Assembly (NCBI GenBank): GCA_002205965.3
Contig: NADL03000543.1
Location: 124,001-188,000, forward strand
Source: Kappaphycus alvarezii
Lineage: Eukaryota > Rhodophyta > Florideophyceae > Gigartinales > Solieriaceae
DNA: 64,000 nucleotides
Direction: 5' to 3'
Below the pieces are notes generated by a model. That model did no database searches. It had not been told where the DNA came from and saw only the letters and a list, made by a program, of their open reading frames with translations. The position numbers and the translations under genes are program-made. Within the stretch, counting starts at the first letter, position 1. Each line of letters starts with the position of its first letter. Below, one piece after another: positions 11,340-25,410 of this stretch.

Positions 11340-14300
11340 TACTGGTCTAATTAAAAATTATTTGTAGTTAATTTGAGAGAAAAGTATTTTTTATGATCCG
11401 GACTAACTGGTTTATACAAAATTCTTTCGTATCTTTTTTAAAACATTCTGTAAACATATATGCTCAAAAAGTAACCTATGTTTTTTAAATTCCGAGATTT
11501 TTCGTTTAATAAATTTTCCAGTTTTTATTCGACATTTTTGTTCCACTTTGGATAGACTCACGGCAGGTTAACTGTAAGTTTCTTTTTCTCAGCTTTATTT
11601 TATCAATACAAGAAAGAAAATTTTAAAATATTCATTTTTGAAAGAAGAAATGATCATGTACATAAAGAAACCACATTACAAGTTTGTTCTTGATAATTTA
11701 TAATTGCCGCATGGGTACTACCTCCATTATTCAGTATTGGAACAATTTAATGTAAGAATTGAAGCAATCAAATCTGAGAATATGCTTTTCTCTGAAACTG
11801 TAATAATAAATTTGTTGTAATAGTTGGTTTAGGTACCAGAATAGTACATTATGAGACAGAATTAAAAACTGATTTTGAAGTAACAGGTGACTGTTTCAGC
11901 TACTTCAAGACTCATAAAACTTTATTTTGTACCTTTCAAAAAAACAAAAATTTAGAAGGGTTTATGCAAATATCGTAATATCTTTCAGAAATATTAAAAT
12001 ATTCAAAATATTATATTTTGTAGAATAAATGAGAGAAAATTAGTGTAATCTTCCAAGCACTATAGAAAGAAAAATTGAGTATAACTCATTATATCGATTA
12101 TAAAAATCTTAGTATGTAAGTAAAAGGTTTCTCCTTTTTGAAGCTTTAATTTCATTCTGCCAATCCTTACGCCAAAAATATGGAGAAAACGTAAGCTGCA
12201 AGAAATAGAAATATTTAAAGAATAAGTTCCTTTCCTTTGTCCAGTACTCAGTTATTCAGTTTATTTCTGTTCGGAATATATAGAAACAAACAGCAATGAA
12301 TTATGATAAAATTTTTTATATTAATGTCTTCTTTTATATTTTCTTTCAAGTTAATAAATATATCCGCGTTTTCTCTCAGGAAAGTTTTAATAAAATAACA
12401 TATTTATTGATCCTCGGTTTTTGAATTTTTTCACATCAAATTAACAAAAAAAAATGCTGGAGTCTTAAACATAACAATTTTGTTTGGATTTCTAAAGATT
12501 TAATATGATTGGAAAGTAAGTTTTAAAAGGTACATTCGAAAAAGATTTTCTACTGGAAATATATAGGTGCTTCTACCCTCCAAATTTACTTCATCGAAAA
12601 TTAATCTATCTAATTTCGGATAATTTGCAGAGTCTTTTCTCTGATCAGGATAACAGAAATGAACCAGATAACAACTTTTTGAGTTCTATACTAATTTTTT
12701 TGAAGCTGGAAATCCAAAACCTGCTTTGCTATATAAAATTTTACTTTCATAGTTTTCTATTTGGTATGTTCACATGTAACGAAATTGAAAAAGTGTTAAC
12801 GCCTGGGGAATGTTTTGAAGGAAAGTTTGATTTCTGAAAATTTTCTAGGAATGAATGACCACAGTACATATTCCGACTAAATATTTGAACGAAGACAAAG
12901 TTAGTTCCGTCCTGTGAACTATTGGATGAAGTTCAGAGTTGGAAAGGATAACTTACTGAATTATTGACTCCTTGGAAACTAGTTTAAAATACTACTACGC
13001 CAATTTACTTATTTTGAGGACGATTTCTCTTTGTCATACTCCTTAAAATCGTTTTTATGCAACTCCATATAGTTTTATTCATGTTAATGTATTAACTTAC
13101 TGACATATTACTCTCATTAAATAATTTTCATTCCGTTTTGAAACAGAGTTCGTGCCGAAGAACCCTTTTAATCTGCGGGAAAAGTCTGAAAATAAGTAAT
13201 TACATCTGTACTGTTGCTCCTTTTGTTGGAAAAGTTCATCTTACACGTTTTATTACCATACACGAAATAAAATATGCAATAAAAATTCGAGAACCAAGCC
13301 TTTCGAATATTTGAAGAGCTTTTTTTTGTACTTTTTTTTGTAGGTCATTGCATATATTTTAGGTTTCGGTAAGAATCCGGAGCTACGTGTTCTTCTGGCT
13401 CTTCATTTACCCAAACGATTACAACAGGCTAGAAAAGAATGCAAATTTGCACTTTCATCAGCCTACCCATGGCCAAGTACAAATATATCATGGTACAATT
13501 AGATTATTCTAGGACATGAATGGGATTGTTTCTAAACAAAATCTTTAGGGGCTATCCAAAAGAATACATAGATCCCAATGCAATAGAATTAAGTGTTCGA
13601 TTCATCTCAGGGACTACATAATGAAGCTGTACACAGTGTCGGAACCAGTAGTTACTGCAAAATGTATTTATTTCCCAGAAGACATGCTTTAATCCACTTT
13701 ATGTCACTTAACTCATCTTAGAAGATCCCAGAGCATCTTAGCCCCCCTTTTACGCAGTGATAAGATTATTCAGTATTTCAAAATCTTTTCCGATACCTTT
13801 ATTTCAAAAAAAATTTAAAAAAACGAATTTACAAATTATATTGTTTTTTGCGTAAATATAAGCCCGAAGCAAACTTTTTCCATAAGATCAACAAAATATT
13901 TTATAAATATTTTAGTATCTAATATCTATGGTAAAAAATAAAAAGCTTTAAGACCCCAACTATTGTTAAGTTGAAAATTGGGATATTGAATTGATTATTG
14001 AAAAAAAAGTACTAGGAGCAGTAAGTATAACTATATTTCACAAAATGAGATGTATACTGGGTGATTGAAAGTTTCATTTTGGTTTTTTCCAAAAAAATAT
14101 AACATTTCCTCGAAAAATATTGAAACTGACGTTATCAACCAGGTTAAATCAGAATAAGTTGAGTGCAAAGGGGAGTTTCATGATATGCTGGCGTGAATTT
14201 TTATCAAACAGAATTTTTTACGAAGTAAAAAGAAAGAACTAATCAATTGTATTAATGTTGCCAGTGAAAATGGAAGTAAGTCGAGCGATACACCATCAAT

Positions 14301-16900
14301 ATTAAAACTGAGACACTGAGATTCAGAGCCAATACGAGTTCCAATTTCAGAATATCTGATCTAAAAAAATTCCCGCTCTAGTATTAACGCTGGGCCTATA
14401 TCAAATAACTCAGTATTTTAAATATCTGCTCTTTCTAAGTCTGCTTGGACACATTCCAATTTATATTCGTAAATATAATTACGATTGACGAAATTATTCT
14501 ATAATTCTTGCTTCCGGAAAGACAATTCGTGGTTTATTTGAAGCTTTGAGTACTGCAATTTTTCTTCAATTAGCTTCAATACTCTCTTCAAGATGTTTTT
14601 GTAAATAAAATAACAAATTTCTAAGTGCTTCTATATACAGATTTCAAAAGATGTTTTTCTTTTTGAAATTTCAACTGCGGAGAAGCCGATCTTCAGGAGC
14701 AGAACTTCCAATTTTGTAAGTTAAAATAGACATCTTTATTCATATTATTAAATTGATTTTATTCAAATTCCTTGAATATTTCCTAACGAGGCAGTACGAA
14801 ATTTCTCTCTATCGTGATATCAGAATTTAGTACAGGTAAAATGTAATTTGAATCAAAGGAAAACTTGTATACTCTCATTGAAAATCTGCGAGATTTCATA
14901 CGATAAAAGTGTAGAAAGAGCAACAACTTAAAGAAAAAGCAACTAATACGTAGAAATGTTTCGAATCGACATAACAGAACAAGAGCGCATTCTGTAACAA
15001 GAATAAAGGCAGCTATAAAACAATAAAGCTTACAATCATGGCACGTAGAGATTTTTTCTGGATTCACATGTACTATATTTGTTCAAAGCACCAAGTATGC
15101 TGTCTTTGTATTTTATTATTCCATGTAGATGCAATACACGCTAATTTCTGCAATAGAAACGATGTCTTTATCATTTTATTTTTCCTTATGTTCCAGTTCA
15201 ATGCAATGAACGATTGAACAGGTCCGCGCTTAACTATTTAAATCCAATAAGAAATTGAACTATTAAGTCTGCCAAAAAAGGTTTTCTCGAAAATACTGCC
15301 AGTACTTCACATTGGAAAGGAAAGAAAAATAAGAACTGGGAAATTTGGAAAACATACTAGTATACTAGACCTAAAATTACCTGTCAACTTTGCATAATTG
15401 ATTGTTATCGGTGAAATAATACGACTTATAACTATCAATGATGAGTTATACTGAGGAATAGCAAGGGAGGGTAAGAGGGTAATCACTCAGTAAGATCTTT
15501 CTGTGCTTCTTTTTTTCAACAATTTACTGGTAAACAGCTGGTGCAGTACCAAACCCAATACCCAATATCTCAGTAATACAAGAGTTATCTAGACGCGGGT
15601 CAATGTACATCACTAGGAAATATAGTTAGAAAATATAGTGCTTATATCCAAATATTCCGCAGGAACGAGGTCTGTTATGTTAAATACTGGAACCGTTCGA
15701 TACGCACTTGTCACAGCAACGAAGATCTTAAGTCAATAGTTTAGGAAAAACTAGTGGGAGACCCATATAATAAAGGAAAAAATTCGTATTGGAGCTTAAA
15801 TCTTCCCAAAGTGACATTACCTTAGCTCAATTGATGCAATTCATTGAAAATTTCACAAAAATTGAACCCTGGATATTGAAACGTAGTCCTTTCATAATGG
15901 GCTATGATTATTGGATTTCAGTAGCTTACTAATAATTTTAGGTAAAACTCACCCAGAAATGAAGACGCCTATATCACATGCAAAATTTTTATCATATCGA
16001 GTAACCTGTAACAAATAGGTAGTGCGTGTGTGTCATGTACATGTTATATTTTCAATTAGCTCCCAATATGGATTCAAAGTACAGAGTTTCGGAAATTTTC
16101 TAAAAAATTATATTACATGAAGAATATGAACATATAAATGAAGGAAAAGACTCAATTAAATCAAATTTCAGAGTCCATTTTATCTATTTTGGATTAAACT
16201 TTAAACGAGATTTTTTATTCGTGTAACGGACGGAAGCAATCAAAGTCACCATGCTTTGTATCAGTTGTTCCAATTCTATCTACAACTATCTGTAACCGGA
16301 AGCAATGACTGAAGTATTTTTGGTAAAATTGGCAATCATTTCGTATCAAAATTTGTGATAAAATTGATTCAGATCTTTAAAGTAGTCAATATTCCAGGAA
16401 CGCATTTATTAGTCGGAACTTCATGCACATTTGGTTTCTTCTCAAAATTTTGGAAAAGACACAAAAAAATGAGCATGGGTTTGCTTTAGGGATACAAAAA
16501 TCTCAGATAAAGATAGAATAGAAGTGTTGTAGGGTGTGAACATTTAGTATTTTAAAAAATAGTCACTAAAGATCTTTTCAAAGTAGGTAATGAAAATGCG
16601 CCATTTATGAACTCAAATTTTCATTATAATAGTGCCTATGGTAATAAATGATGAAATCCAATGAGTAATTCATATTTTCATATTCTAATTGTATTCATCT
16701 ATCCATAATTTAATTTCAACTTTTCCGACATGGAAACAAAAAAAAAAATTTCGTGCCTTATTTTAAATCCACAGTCGAACGAAAACCCAAAGTGCTTCCA
16801 AAAAATCTAATAGATAACGAATACTTAACTAATTTTCACACAACCTACTTAAAAATATAATTTTTCTATTTTTAAGTAGATATAATTTTGTCAGGGAAAT
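11340..16900. other. Long AT-rich gene desert
   Basis: No gene, repeat or RNA gene could be supported over about 5.5 kb. Homopolymer A and T runs are common. The frames at 12625-12837 and 14783-15067 have the Phe/Leu/Lys-rich make-up expected by chance. Confidence 0.45.
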
Positions 16901-17059
16901 GTTGTAAATTGTATTTGGAAAAAACGATACATTCTCCTATGAAAGTACCAGAAGTTTAAGTTCACAAAGAATTCTATAAAGTTGTAAATTGTATTTGGAA
17001 AAACGATACATTCTCCTATGAAAGTACCAGAAGTTTAAGTTCACAAAGAATTCTATAAA
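16901..17059. repeat. Tandem duplication, two ~80-bp units
   Basis: The unit starting GTTGTAAATTGTATTTGG occurs at 16901-16980 and again, directly abutting, at 16981-17059. The only difference I see is one A fewer in an A-run of the second unit. Near-identity in otherwise decaying sequence implies a recent event or an assembly artefact. Confidence 0.93.
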
Positions 17060-18899
17060 GTACATCAAAATAATTTTCACCATTGGATGGAAGCAGTCAT
17101 ATATACAAGTCTGTTCTATGGTCTCATCACCGTTCATAATATATTCTCCTCCAATTCTGGGAAAGTGGAAAGTATCTTTGTAAAAGAAAATATACAAAAG
17201 CGCTGATGAATAAAAATAATCGAACGGAATTGCCGACTCCGAGATCCAATTCGTCAACCGGTATTAATTAAAATTTGATATTTTCAAATAGAGTCTGCAA
17301 CGGATATTTCGAGATTTCGAAATATAAAGGTAGTATTCATCAAATGGAAAGCTTTATATTTAATTTCCAAACCTCCATGGGGTACAATTGCATTTAATGA
17401 ATGCTAGATTTTTATCGATCATGACTCAGCGGCAAGACCTGAAAACTTTTCCTTATGGGGACTTACCTGCGTAAAAAAATTGCGAAACTATGAACAAGTA
17501 TAGAAGATAAATGATATCGGGATGATATCGCATGCCCTAATATGTTGTTAGTGACTACAATATAAAACAAAGTCAATTGCAAGCGTAAGTTAGACAACAT
17601 TCCTACCAAGCCCAATAGAAGTTTTCGAAACATCACTGATGAAGGAAGACTGATGAAGGAAAAAGGCAGTCAATTTTGCTCCCAGAATCCACGATAAATC
17701 ACTAAATCAAAAATTCCGTCAAAATCATAGCCAGATCGTAAAATCAATACTGGGTTGCAGAATGAATTCTAACAAACACGAGATTACCTAAATGCCTAGA
17801 GCTACAAATGTCGTGCCTCATTGTCCACCAATAAACTCTAAGAAAAATATTTGATTTTCTACGTGTCATAAATAATGAAGTATATCAATTTTTCGTAGAT
17901 ATCAAAATGATATTATTTGAAAGGTGCAAAATTAATCTAAAAATCAACGCAGAGCATCCCGAAATAAAGAAAAAGTTGAGAAGCTCCAAAAAATGAAAAA
18001 TTTCTCAATAAAGTCTAGATTATTCAACAAAGCGTCTCAGAAATATTTAAATATACTTCGGGAATTAATCGGTTGGGAGGATTTTACATTATGTTAGTTG
18101 CATTTAGACTGATTTTACAGATTTAAACCATCATATTTGAAATAATCTCTTCTCATACTCTCAGCTGAACTGTTTCCTGCATATTTCACAATTAATATGA
18201 AAACATTTGCTTGTATAATATATCCAAGGTTGTATATTTTAGCTTCGAGACAATTTTTTAATTATTAATATAAATCAATAACCTTGAAGCTGAGAGCTCA
18301 GTTAAATGAATATATGGGGATCTGAGTTATTTGTTTTACTCTGCATACAATACATGTAGCCTGTTACTGTCATTATATAAATTGTGAAAAACAGAAAAGA
18401 ATCAGAAGAGAACAGATTTTATTGATTCCTTATTTTACATATGTAGCTCTAGAATGTCACTATAAAATTCTAAAAGATTGGGATAAAATATCTTCTGCTT
18501 GACAGTTTAGTTTACTCTACCCTAATAAGAACCTTTTTAGTTATTCCATCTGTTTGAGCTCTAACGCCGTTTCTTTCTATATCGAAAGCTCTAAATCCTG
18601 TAAATGTGCTGAGAAGAACATTTTGAAGCCAAAAAGGTAAACTAGAACTTAATTCTCAAAAGAAATGATCATAAGCGGTGCAAGCAGAAAAATCCCTGTA
18701 TAGGAGACTTTCTGATTCACAGGAGAAGGAGGGATACTACTTTCCAATGGGTGGAACGTTTCGAAACTGATAATTTTCCTCCTGTGCCAGACACTGCTGC
18801 TTCATTACTATTGACTCTTTCGAGGGTAGGGCTCGTCAGAAGATATTTTTTACAAATTTTTGCATCTGTCCACGAAGAGCCGTCTAAATTATCCCCGTA
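17060..18899. other. AT-rich stretch without a supported gene
   Basis: A minus-strand frame (17257-16937) has a more protein-like composition than its neighbours but overlaps the tandem duplication and matches nothing I recognise. The remainder is non-coding in appearance. Confidence 0.4.
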
Positions 18900-19398
18900 T
18901 TGGAATACTTAAGGCCCAGTGCCGAATCGTCTCATGATGACATCATAGTTGCCTTTGCTTTGCGGTGAACGTATTATGGAAAGCAATGGAATGCTTTTCT
19001 TGCGAAAAAAACTCTTTTATAGCTCCCGACCTGATATTAGTACCATTATCAAGTTCAGATCTAAAGGAGATTCAAACTAGGAAATTATTCCGACCCTTCC
19101 TTGAAATTTTTGAGTGCTGCGGAGATATCAATATTTTTATTGAGAAAGTACAATCTAAAATTTGTTGCCCAAACCTTCATGACGTTTATGGGGTACTAAA
19201 TGCAATTTAAAGTATGGGATATTTTCCCATAAACATTCTGGTACCGTGGCTTGAAATTACTATCGATAACTCCTCCGATCGGATTCATCGCTCATCATCG
19301 CGCTTTTAAGATGAAACCAAGGACGAAAAATGTTTGTGTGAGAGGATTCCGAGTAAGTTCGGAAACTTCATCAATTAATCACGAAAAATGAATAACAC

Positions 19399-20400
19399 TC
19401 ACATGATGTTAGATTCTTTTTGTAGTTTCCAATCCAGACGTAATCTATCGATTTTATTTTCTCTTTCTAATGATACAGAAAACAATGTGAGTTGCATTCT
19501 TTTGACTTTTGGGTATGCATCATAAAAATTAATTAATGATGCTACAGACTCTCTGTCGAGAAATCCGTTTCGCATACTGCGAAGCAATGGAAATGTTTCT
19601 GCATTACGTAATGCAAGGTTTTAACAAGGGTTTTGATAGTTCATTTATTTTGAACGTGATGTTGAAGCTAACTGTTACTTTCCAACCAAAAGAATGCTCA
19701 TTTTAAATTGAAGAGCATCGTAAGATTACATCTGAATGTGTACCGTCAAAGATGTTTCCAGCTATTCGCTTCTGACAAAAATAACTTCCCCGGTAGGACT
19801 TGGACCTAGCACTGTTTTATTTTTCTCATATATAGCTAGAAGTTTTACGACATGTCTTACATATCTTAATCATATAGGGGTGCCAAAAAATTATTTATCT
19901 CAACATTTCGAAGTTGTACTCGGGAACTTAATTTAACATTTCACTTGCGTTTTATGAAGCTGCTCACCTATTTCTCCGAATTTGAATTTGCTTTGGTGTA
20001 AAACATAAAAACTTGAGCTGTCTCTACAAAGCGTCCTTATTTTTCTTTCATCTTTTTTTGCATGAAATATAGATCACAATTGCTCAAGATGAATACAAGA
20101 ATTTTTTTTGCTCATACTATATGAAGCAAACGTTTTCCTCGGAAAATTTCTTTATAATTTGTAAAAACTTTAGTAAAAGATGGAGCCAAAGCTCTTCTGT
20201 GAACATCCCGAAACTCTTTATGTACTGCCCTATCAGCACAAAAAAATCAGACCGAGGAAACTCATTAATAATTCCAGAAAACGTAAAGTTATCATATCAG
20301 TTTCCTTTTACATATTTTTTGTCTTTCTTCTGTTATATGAATGCTATCCTTGTCCAAATTAGTCGTAAAAACATTAAAATATGATTTATTTATTGCAAAT
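19399..20400 (-). pseudogene. Possible decayed coding sequence, unidentified
   Basis: Two minus-strand stretches look coding-like for such AT-rich DNA. One, at 19587-19399, includes SLINFYDAYPKVKRMQ and LERENKIDRLRLDWKLQ. The other, at about 20260-20110, includes HRRALAPSFTKVFTNYKEIF. They are separated by several breaks. I cannot name a family. They could belong to a host gene or to an old mobile or virus-like insertion, so I leave them as a fossil of unknown origin. Confidence 0.3.
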
Positions 20401-20549
20401 TTGTCCTAAACTGAGGTTCATATATTTCAATTTATATTTAATTGAAGAGTCCTACAAACTACATCTTTTGCGCCAAAATGCCTGATGAAGAAAAGAGTGA
20501 ACAACGATTTTAGCCAGATTAGATGTTTTTTAATATTCATTAATCATTT

Positions 20550-21140
20550 TCCAGTAAGACAAGTTTGTTGAGGACTTTTCGGGGGCCAAGTAAAGTAGGT
20601 CTTCCAGCTACATCCTTCTTTATACCATAATATCTATACATTACGTCATAAATTAATCCCGCTGTGCTCATTTGATTGCATTCAATTTTTTCCAACTGTT
20701 CCTAACGTTTCTTATTGATGACGTCATCATCCAAATATCTGCTATTGGTAGACCAATATGACATGTACCAAGTGTTAAAATTATGGACGCTTTCGTTCCA
20801 ATCATCGATATCTGTTAAAGTGTTACTGGAACGACCGATTACTGTTCCGCTGGTCCCGCTTTGAACAAAAGAGCCCAGTGCTACATAGTCATAAGTTTCT
20901 CAGTAAGCATTTCTGACCGAGTAGCCGAGATCGCCTTTACTTTCAAGATCGACATATTGCCCATCCCAGATAACATGAATGTTGGTGCTTTTCATGCTTC
21001 ATTTGGCGCATGATATTGAAATAAAAGTTCCTCCTTCAGCATGGTGCTGTACCCTTAGAAAGAATATACCGTTTCAAAAGTGAGAAGATGTGGAAACAAC
21101 TTTCAAACCAAAAATGTTTGTGTCCATTTTTCCTTTTTTT
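20550..21140 (-). pseudogene. Decayed coding sequence, unidentified
   Basis: A single minus-strand frame of about 190 codons has only a handful of breaks, far fewer than expected at this base composition, and a protein-like residue mix. Segments such as STNIHVIWDGQYVDLESKGD, DIDDWNESVHNFNTWYMSYW and GLIYDVMYRYYGIKKDVAGR are visible. No known domain is evident. It lies in the same orientation as the neighbouring decayed frames, which suggests one old multi-gene unit. Host or mobile origin is undecided. Confidence 0.42.
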
Positions 21141-21787
21141 AGCAACTCACAGAGCCCTTTTGTACTCAACCACACTGTAAAATTACGAAAGCTAAAAACA
21201 TATCAAAGTTTCAGACAGCTACAAGTAGGAGGGGACCGTATTTTAGCTAGACGTGACACAACGTGCTGACCAAATGGAGCTCAAAGCCATTAATCTGTTG
21301 CGGATGTGCTCTTAGCACCAAATTAGCCAACTTATGGAGCGTCTCATTTTACCGTCCACGAATTTCACACCGCAGGCAAAAATGACTACAAAACGACTTG
21401 GTATCCGTCCAATTAAAGAAAGGACCATAGCCCTATTTATCTGTGATGTGTGATATCTGTGATTTATGTGATGTAACCGGACCCTTATACAAGAACTGAT
21501 GCGCGTCAACAGAGAAGTGATGCAAATTACGTGCAACGGAGAATACCTGACTTGATTTCCCCAGAGGTACCAACCCCGTCACCAGAAGAGAAAAAAGAAT
21601 TGACCCAATAATGTTTCAGAATAATGTACTGGTATTGGATACAACCTGATGTTCTGAATATACAATTCATCCTGAGATTACCAATGTTTCCTGCATGTAG
21701 ACTATTAAATTCCCTTATAATTATCTTCTTCTTCTTTTATCCCACGATACAAATGCCTTAACACATAGAAACTCATTTGTTGTACAT

Positions 21788-22207
21788 TCACATATCCTTC
21801 TGTTTACATAATATTTTTTTCTCGCCAGACTTCACCAGGATCAATTGCGTGTTCTTAGATTTCTCGATCGTCACCATATCATCATTATTGAACTTTAGTT
21901 GTCCCAAACCCTCTGGAAAGAGCCCTCTGTGGGTATTTTCCGCAATATTCCCTTGTTCCCTGCACATATAGGAAAATCTCTTTCCCAAGCGACAACAACG
22001 ATGGTGCTAGATCTGAAAAACAGTTGCTGTCGAAGTGCTGGTCGGTAATGTCTTTCCATATGAAATAGCGTCAAATTTCTTACTAAACCGTATTCTAATT
22101 AGAATTTCATCATATTCTTGCATTAACCGAGATTTAACCTCCTCCCATTTTAGGCCATCCTGAATTACCTGTAAAGAAAAAATTGTATGGCCAAACAGTG
22201 ACTGCAT
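21788..22207 (-). pseudogene. Two short protein-like frames, unidentified
   Basis: Minus-strand frames at 22207-22007 and 21988-21788 have charged, protein-like sequences (IQDGLKWEEVKSRLMQEYDE in the first, LFPEGLGQLKFNNDDMVTIE in the second). They follow each other with a small gap. Their density and shared orientation with the flanking decayed frames make chance less likely. No family was recognised. Confidence 0.35.
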
Positions 22208-22299
22208 TTTATCGACAAAAAATGTAAGAAGTATTGCTATGAAAAGTTTCTCCTGAATACAACGGCTGTATAAGGATGACAGTCTGTTGAATATTTGTT

Positions 22300-22950
22300 C
22301 TCAATCATCTATTTGTTAGCATCGCCTGATCAAAATGCTGAACAAGTGAGAGATGAGCCGCTGAATCTTCGTAGCAGCGTTCAATACAGCGTAGATGTCT
22401 TTTAGTTGGCTCCTAACACGGTAAAAAGATCATCTTTGGCACGTAGGAACAGCGTCACCGGTCAAGCTACTAACTTTTTTTATGAAAGTAGGCCTCAAAG
22501 AAACGAATTATTTCTTCATATTGGAAGACGAGACCACAACTTGTGCGATAATAACAGTGTAGGTAGTAATGAAAAGCCCTTTGGCTTCAAGATCTGCCTC
22601 TCTATTCGAGATCCAGAGCTGAAAGTAATCCCCGGGTTAACCGTGAAACTTATATATCTTCTTACTGTCCGCTGTAACAGGGGTGAAACTTTGCAGTAAA
22701 GAGTAGTCTTGACAAGAAAGTTTATAAAGATTCATTTAGAAAGCAAAGAGACTATTTACTGGTCGTTAAAACGTCAATTGATTTGACTGCATTTCGGGCT
22801 GGGCCCATAACCAAATTAAAATGAAATAAATGGGGTCGATTGTTTTTTGGATGAGAATGATATAACTCAGATTGGTTTCTCGACTGATAAAGATAATTCC
22901 AAGCTATGTAACATCGTCGAAATCCATCACGTTTTATAGGCAATACCAAG
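22300..22950 (-). pseudogene. Decayed coding sequence, unidentified
   Basis: The minus strand shows two consecutive protein-like stretches: a 66-codon frame at 22949-22752, and a longer frame at about 22700-22310 interrupted a few times. The latter contains QLWISNREADLEAKGLFITT and SQLKDIYAVLNAATKIQRLI. Same strand and density as the frames at 20.5-22.2 kb. No domain was recognised. Confidence 0.38.
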
Positions 22951-23619
22951 GGTCAAGTATACCTAGAAAACACAGGAATCATAAGTAGAATTTCATCGGT
23001 TTAACCTTTTGCTAGGATGAAACAAGATGGTTACATGGTAAAAGTAGAAAAATGATAATAATAAAACAATGAAATATGAAACGACGCAATTCAACATAGA
23101 ATTTTACAACAAAGCCTACACCCAACTACACTGAAGTCTTTACTTGCCTTCTATAATGATAGAATTATCAACAAGAAACCGCCATTCAGTTTCGTAAGCA
23201 AGAAATTTTAGCTGCGTCAACATTTCAGTGTTGATTTTTCCCATATTAAATGAGCATCACTTGCTGCTTATGAGTTTCTATCCAATTTTTGCAACGATTA
23301 TTTTATGATGTGAAATGTGAAGTGCAATGATTGCACTAAAACCCGTACCATAACATTATAAAAGCCGTAGCTTCTCATTCGTTGGTTTTCATGAGACGAA
23401 AATGATTGGATGTTGCCAGAAAGCATGGAAATTTCTTGAATCCGGGCATCAATAGGGAATTAGTTTGTTATAAAATAGTTGAAACTCAAAGCTCGGGCAG
23501 TACCCTGTTTTGCAAGAGCCGCTGCAGAAAAAGCTATGGTCTGGCAGTTTTTGAGAGATTAAAATTTATATGTGTTGTCAAGTTTTTGCATAAACTGAAA
23601 CACTGCTAAGGACTACTGC

Positions 23620-24430
23620 GTTCGAAAAGAAAATTACTGCACGCGATTCCGTATAAGAATGAAAAATCATCAAAATTGCTCTCGCTAACCTGTCTGGTAA
23701 CGAAAAAATTCCCCTCAATGTCGCCGTTAACGGTACGTATTTATCCACTTTACTTACATTACCTTGAAAATCAATCGAAAGATCAATCTATGTGGACGGC
23801 AATGTGACGCATTTTGGGTTGGGCGTCTGAAAATATAACTAGTTTGTGTGGATCCTATGTATGACTAATCTTGCCAATATGGGTACAAAGTCGGATAGTT
23901 TCATCAAAGAATCCTTAGAGCCTACCGTGTCGGAGGGGACGATCTCTTTGGAATTCATGAAGCATTAATTTAAACTATATGTTAGACCGCGTGGATAATT
24001 CCGTTTGAAAAGAAAGAGTATGAAATATAAGGCTGCGTTTGAGTTCATGCAACATGATATACTCGAATTTGTGTTTAATGTTAACTTATCTACACCTCGG
24101 CTTTTACTTGGTTTCAAATATTATGAATTTGTTTCATCTGCGTAGAAATCGACGAAATCGTACCTCAACACTTATCGGGTTTGTAACTGCATATAAATCT
24201 TTCTACTCGAAGATTTAACACCTATTTTTTTGTCGTGATGCCCGCATCTAGTGCCTGAAAATGAAATACTTTGCAATCGGACATAGTTATTAACGGCGTA
24301 AGGAAGTAGGCGAATAAAATTCGTTTACCGATGAGAAGGCCCGACGATATGGTGTAGGCAAAGCTACAGATTCGGCGTAGCAATACTTTTCGGTTGTTCC
24401 TCTCCATTTTATTTTCTTCCTGCGTCACCA
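23620..24430 (-). pseudogene. Decayed coding sequence, unidentified
   Basis: A minus-strand frame of about 200 codons (about 24180-23630) has only around five breaks and contains MNSKEIVPSDTVGSKDSLMK and VDKYVPLTATLRGIFSLPDR. Just upstream is a 68-codon frame (24428-24222) beginning MTQEENKMERNNRKVLLRR. They form the upstream end of the run of coding-like minus-strand DNA from 19.4 kb. Identity unknown. Confidence 0.35.
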
Positions 24431-24740
24431 GTAGGTATTTAACCCCGCAAACGTGTGAAACACTGCTTGTGAGATGAAGTATGTGCCTGGATATTGCAGT
24501 GATTTTAGTGAAATTGAAAAAAAACAGGTACGGCCTCGTCCTGACCTTTTGCCTTTGTAAGACACTTTTGACTTATCTGAGTAAAATAGGGGTGTAACTA
24601 GAAGACTAGTTTAAACTCGATCTTGCTGAATTTATTGGCCGATCTCCTATATATGTTTTGCATTTTTGCTTTCTGCTCTTTGCTCTGTTTTATATTTTCC
24701 TCTTTGATTGCACTCTTCACACAATTATTATCATTTCCCC

Positions 24741-24897
24741 AACCGACGCCATTGCGGGAAGCAATAAAGCACGCAAATTTTTCTCTCCTTCGCTGCTTCC
24801 TGTCAGCTTCTCCCCTCAAAAGGAGCTTCGTAATTTGATTACCCGTTTTTCGTTTAGTTTCAAAGAGATGCAGGCATGACAGATATCCACCCGCCGG
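24741..24897 (+). mobile_element. Diverged LINE-B 3' tail
   Basis: The segment carries the family landmarks CTCCTTCGCTGCTTCC, then a diverged TTACCCGTTTTTCGTTTAGT, then GCAGGCATGACAG, in the same order as 2594-2819. The final part of the tail is not recognisable. This is an older copy than the others. Confidence 0.6.
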
Positions 24898-25410
24898 CTG
24901 GGTTTTTAGTTGTGTTGACAAACGTGGTAGAGAAGTGCTAGGGACCAACACACTGAGAGCTGGAGTGATCAAGGCGTAGGTAGGGAGAGCACGGGAAAGG
25001 AAAGGAGAAGACTTGGACAGAGTGGGGACACCCGCGCAACTTGATTGCTCGTCTTTGAGTTGCCTTCTCGGTACCGGAAGGTTTTATATATGCGCCCTTC
25101 TTCTTTTCCGATGACAGCTGAAGAGTGGACGGAGTGAATGATACTTGAATCGCTCCTGCAAAATACTGGGCTAAAAGTACTGAATTGAGACATTACTTCT
25201 GATGTAATACATTCATACCCGATTGATAGACTTTATTGTTCAGAGCAAAGAATTTCTGCTACTGTACTGTACGCTGGTCCGCTACGACTGCTTAAATGTA
25301 TTCAATTTTCATGATTTCAAAGCAATATTCGTTGAAATCTTTAGTTTTTCCGTTTTTGCAAAAGTTTTACTCAATTGAGTTTCATGGTCGAATAGACACT
25401 AGCAGTGTAG

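Noticed and set aside
14783-15067. 94-codon minus-strand frame with hydrophobic middle
   Set aside because: Phe/Leu-rich composition as expected for AT-rich DNA; isolated and without motifs.
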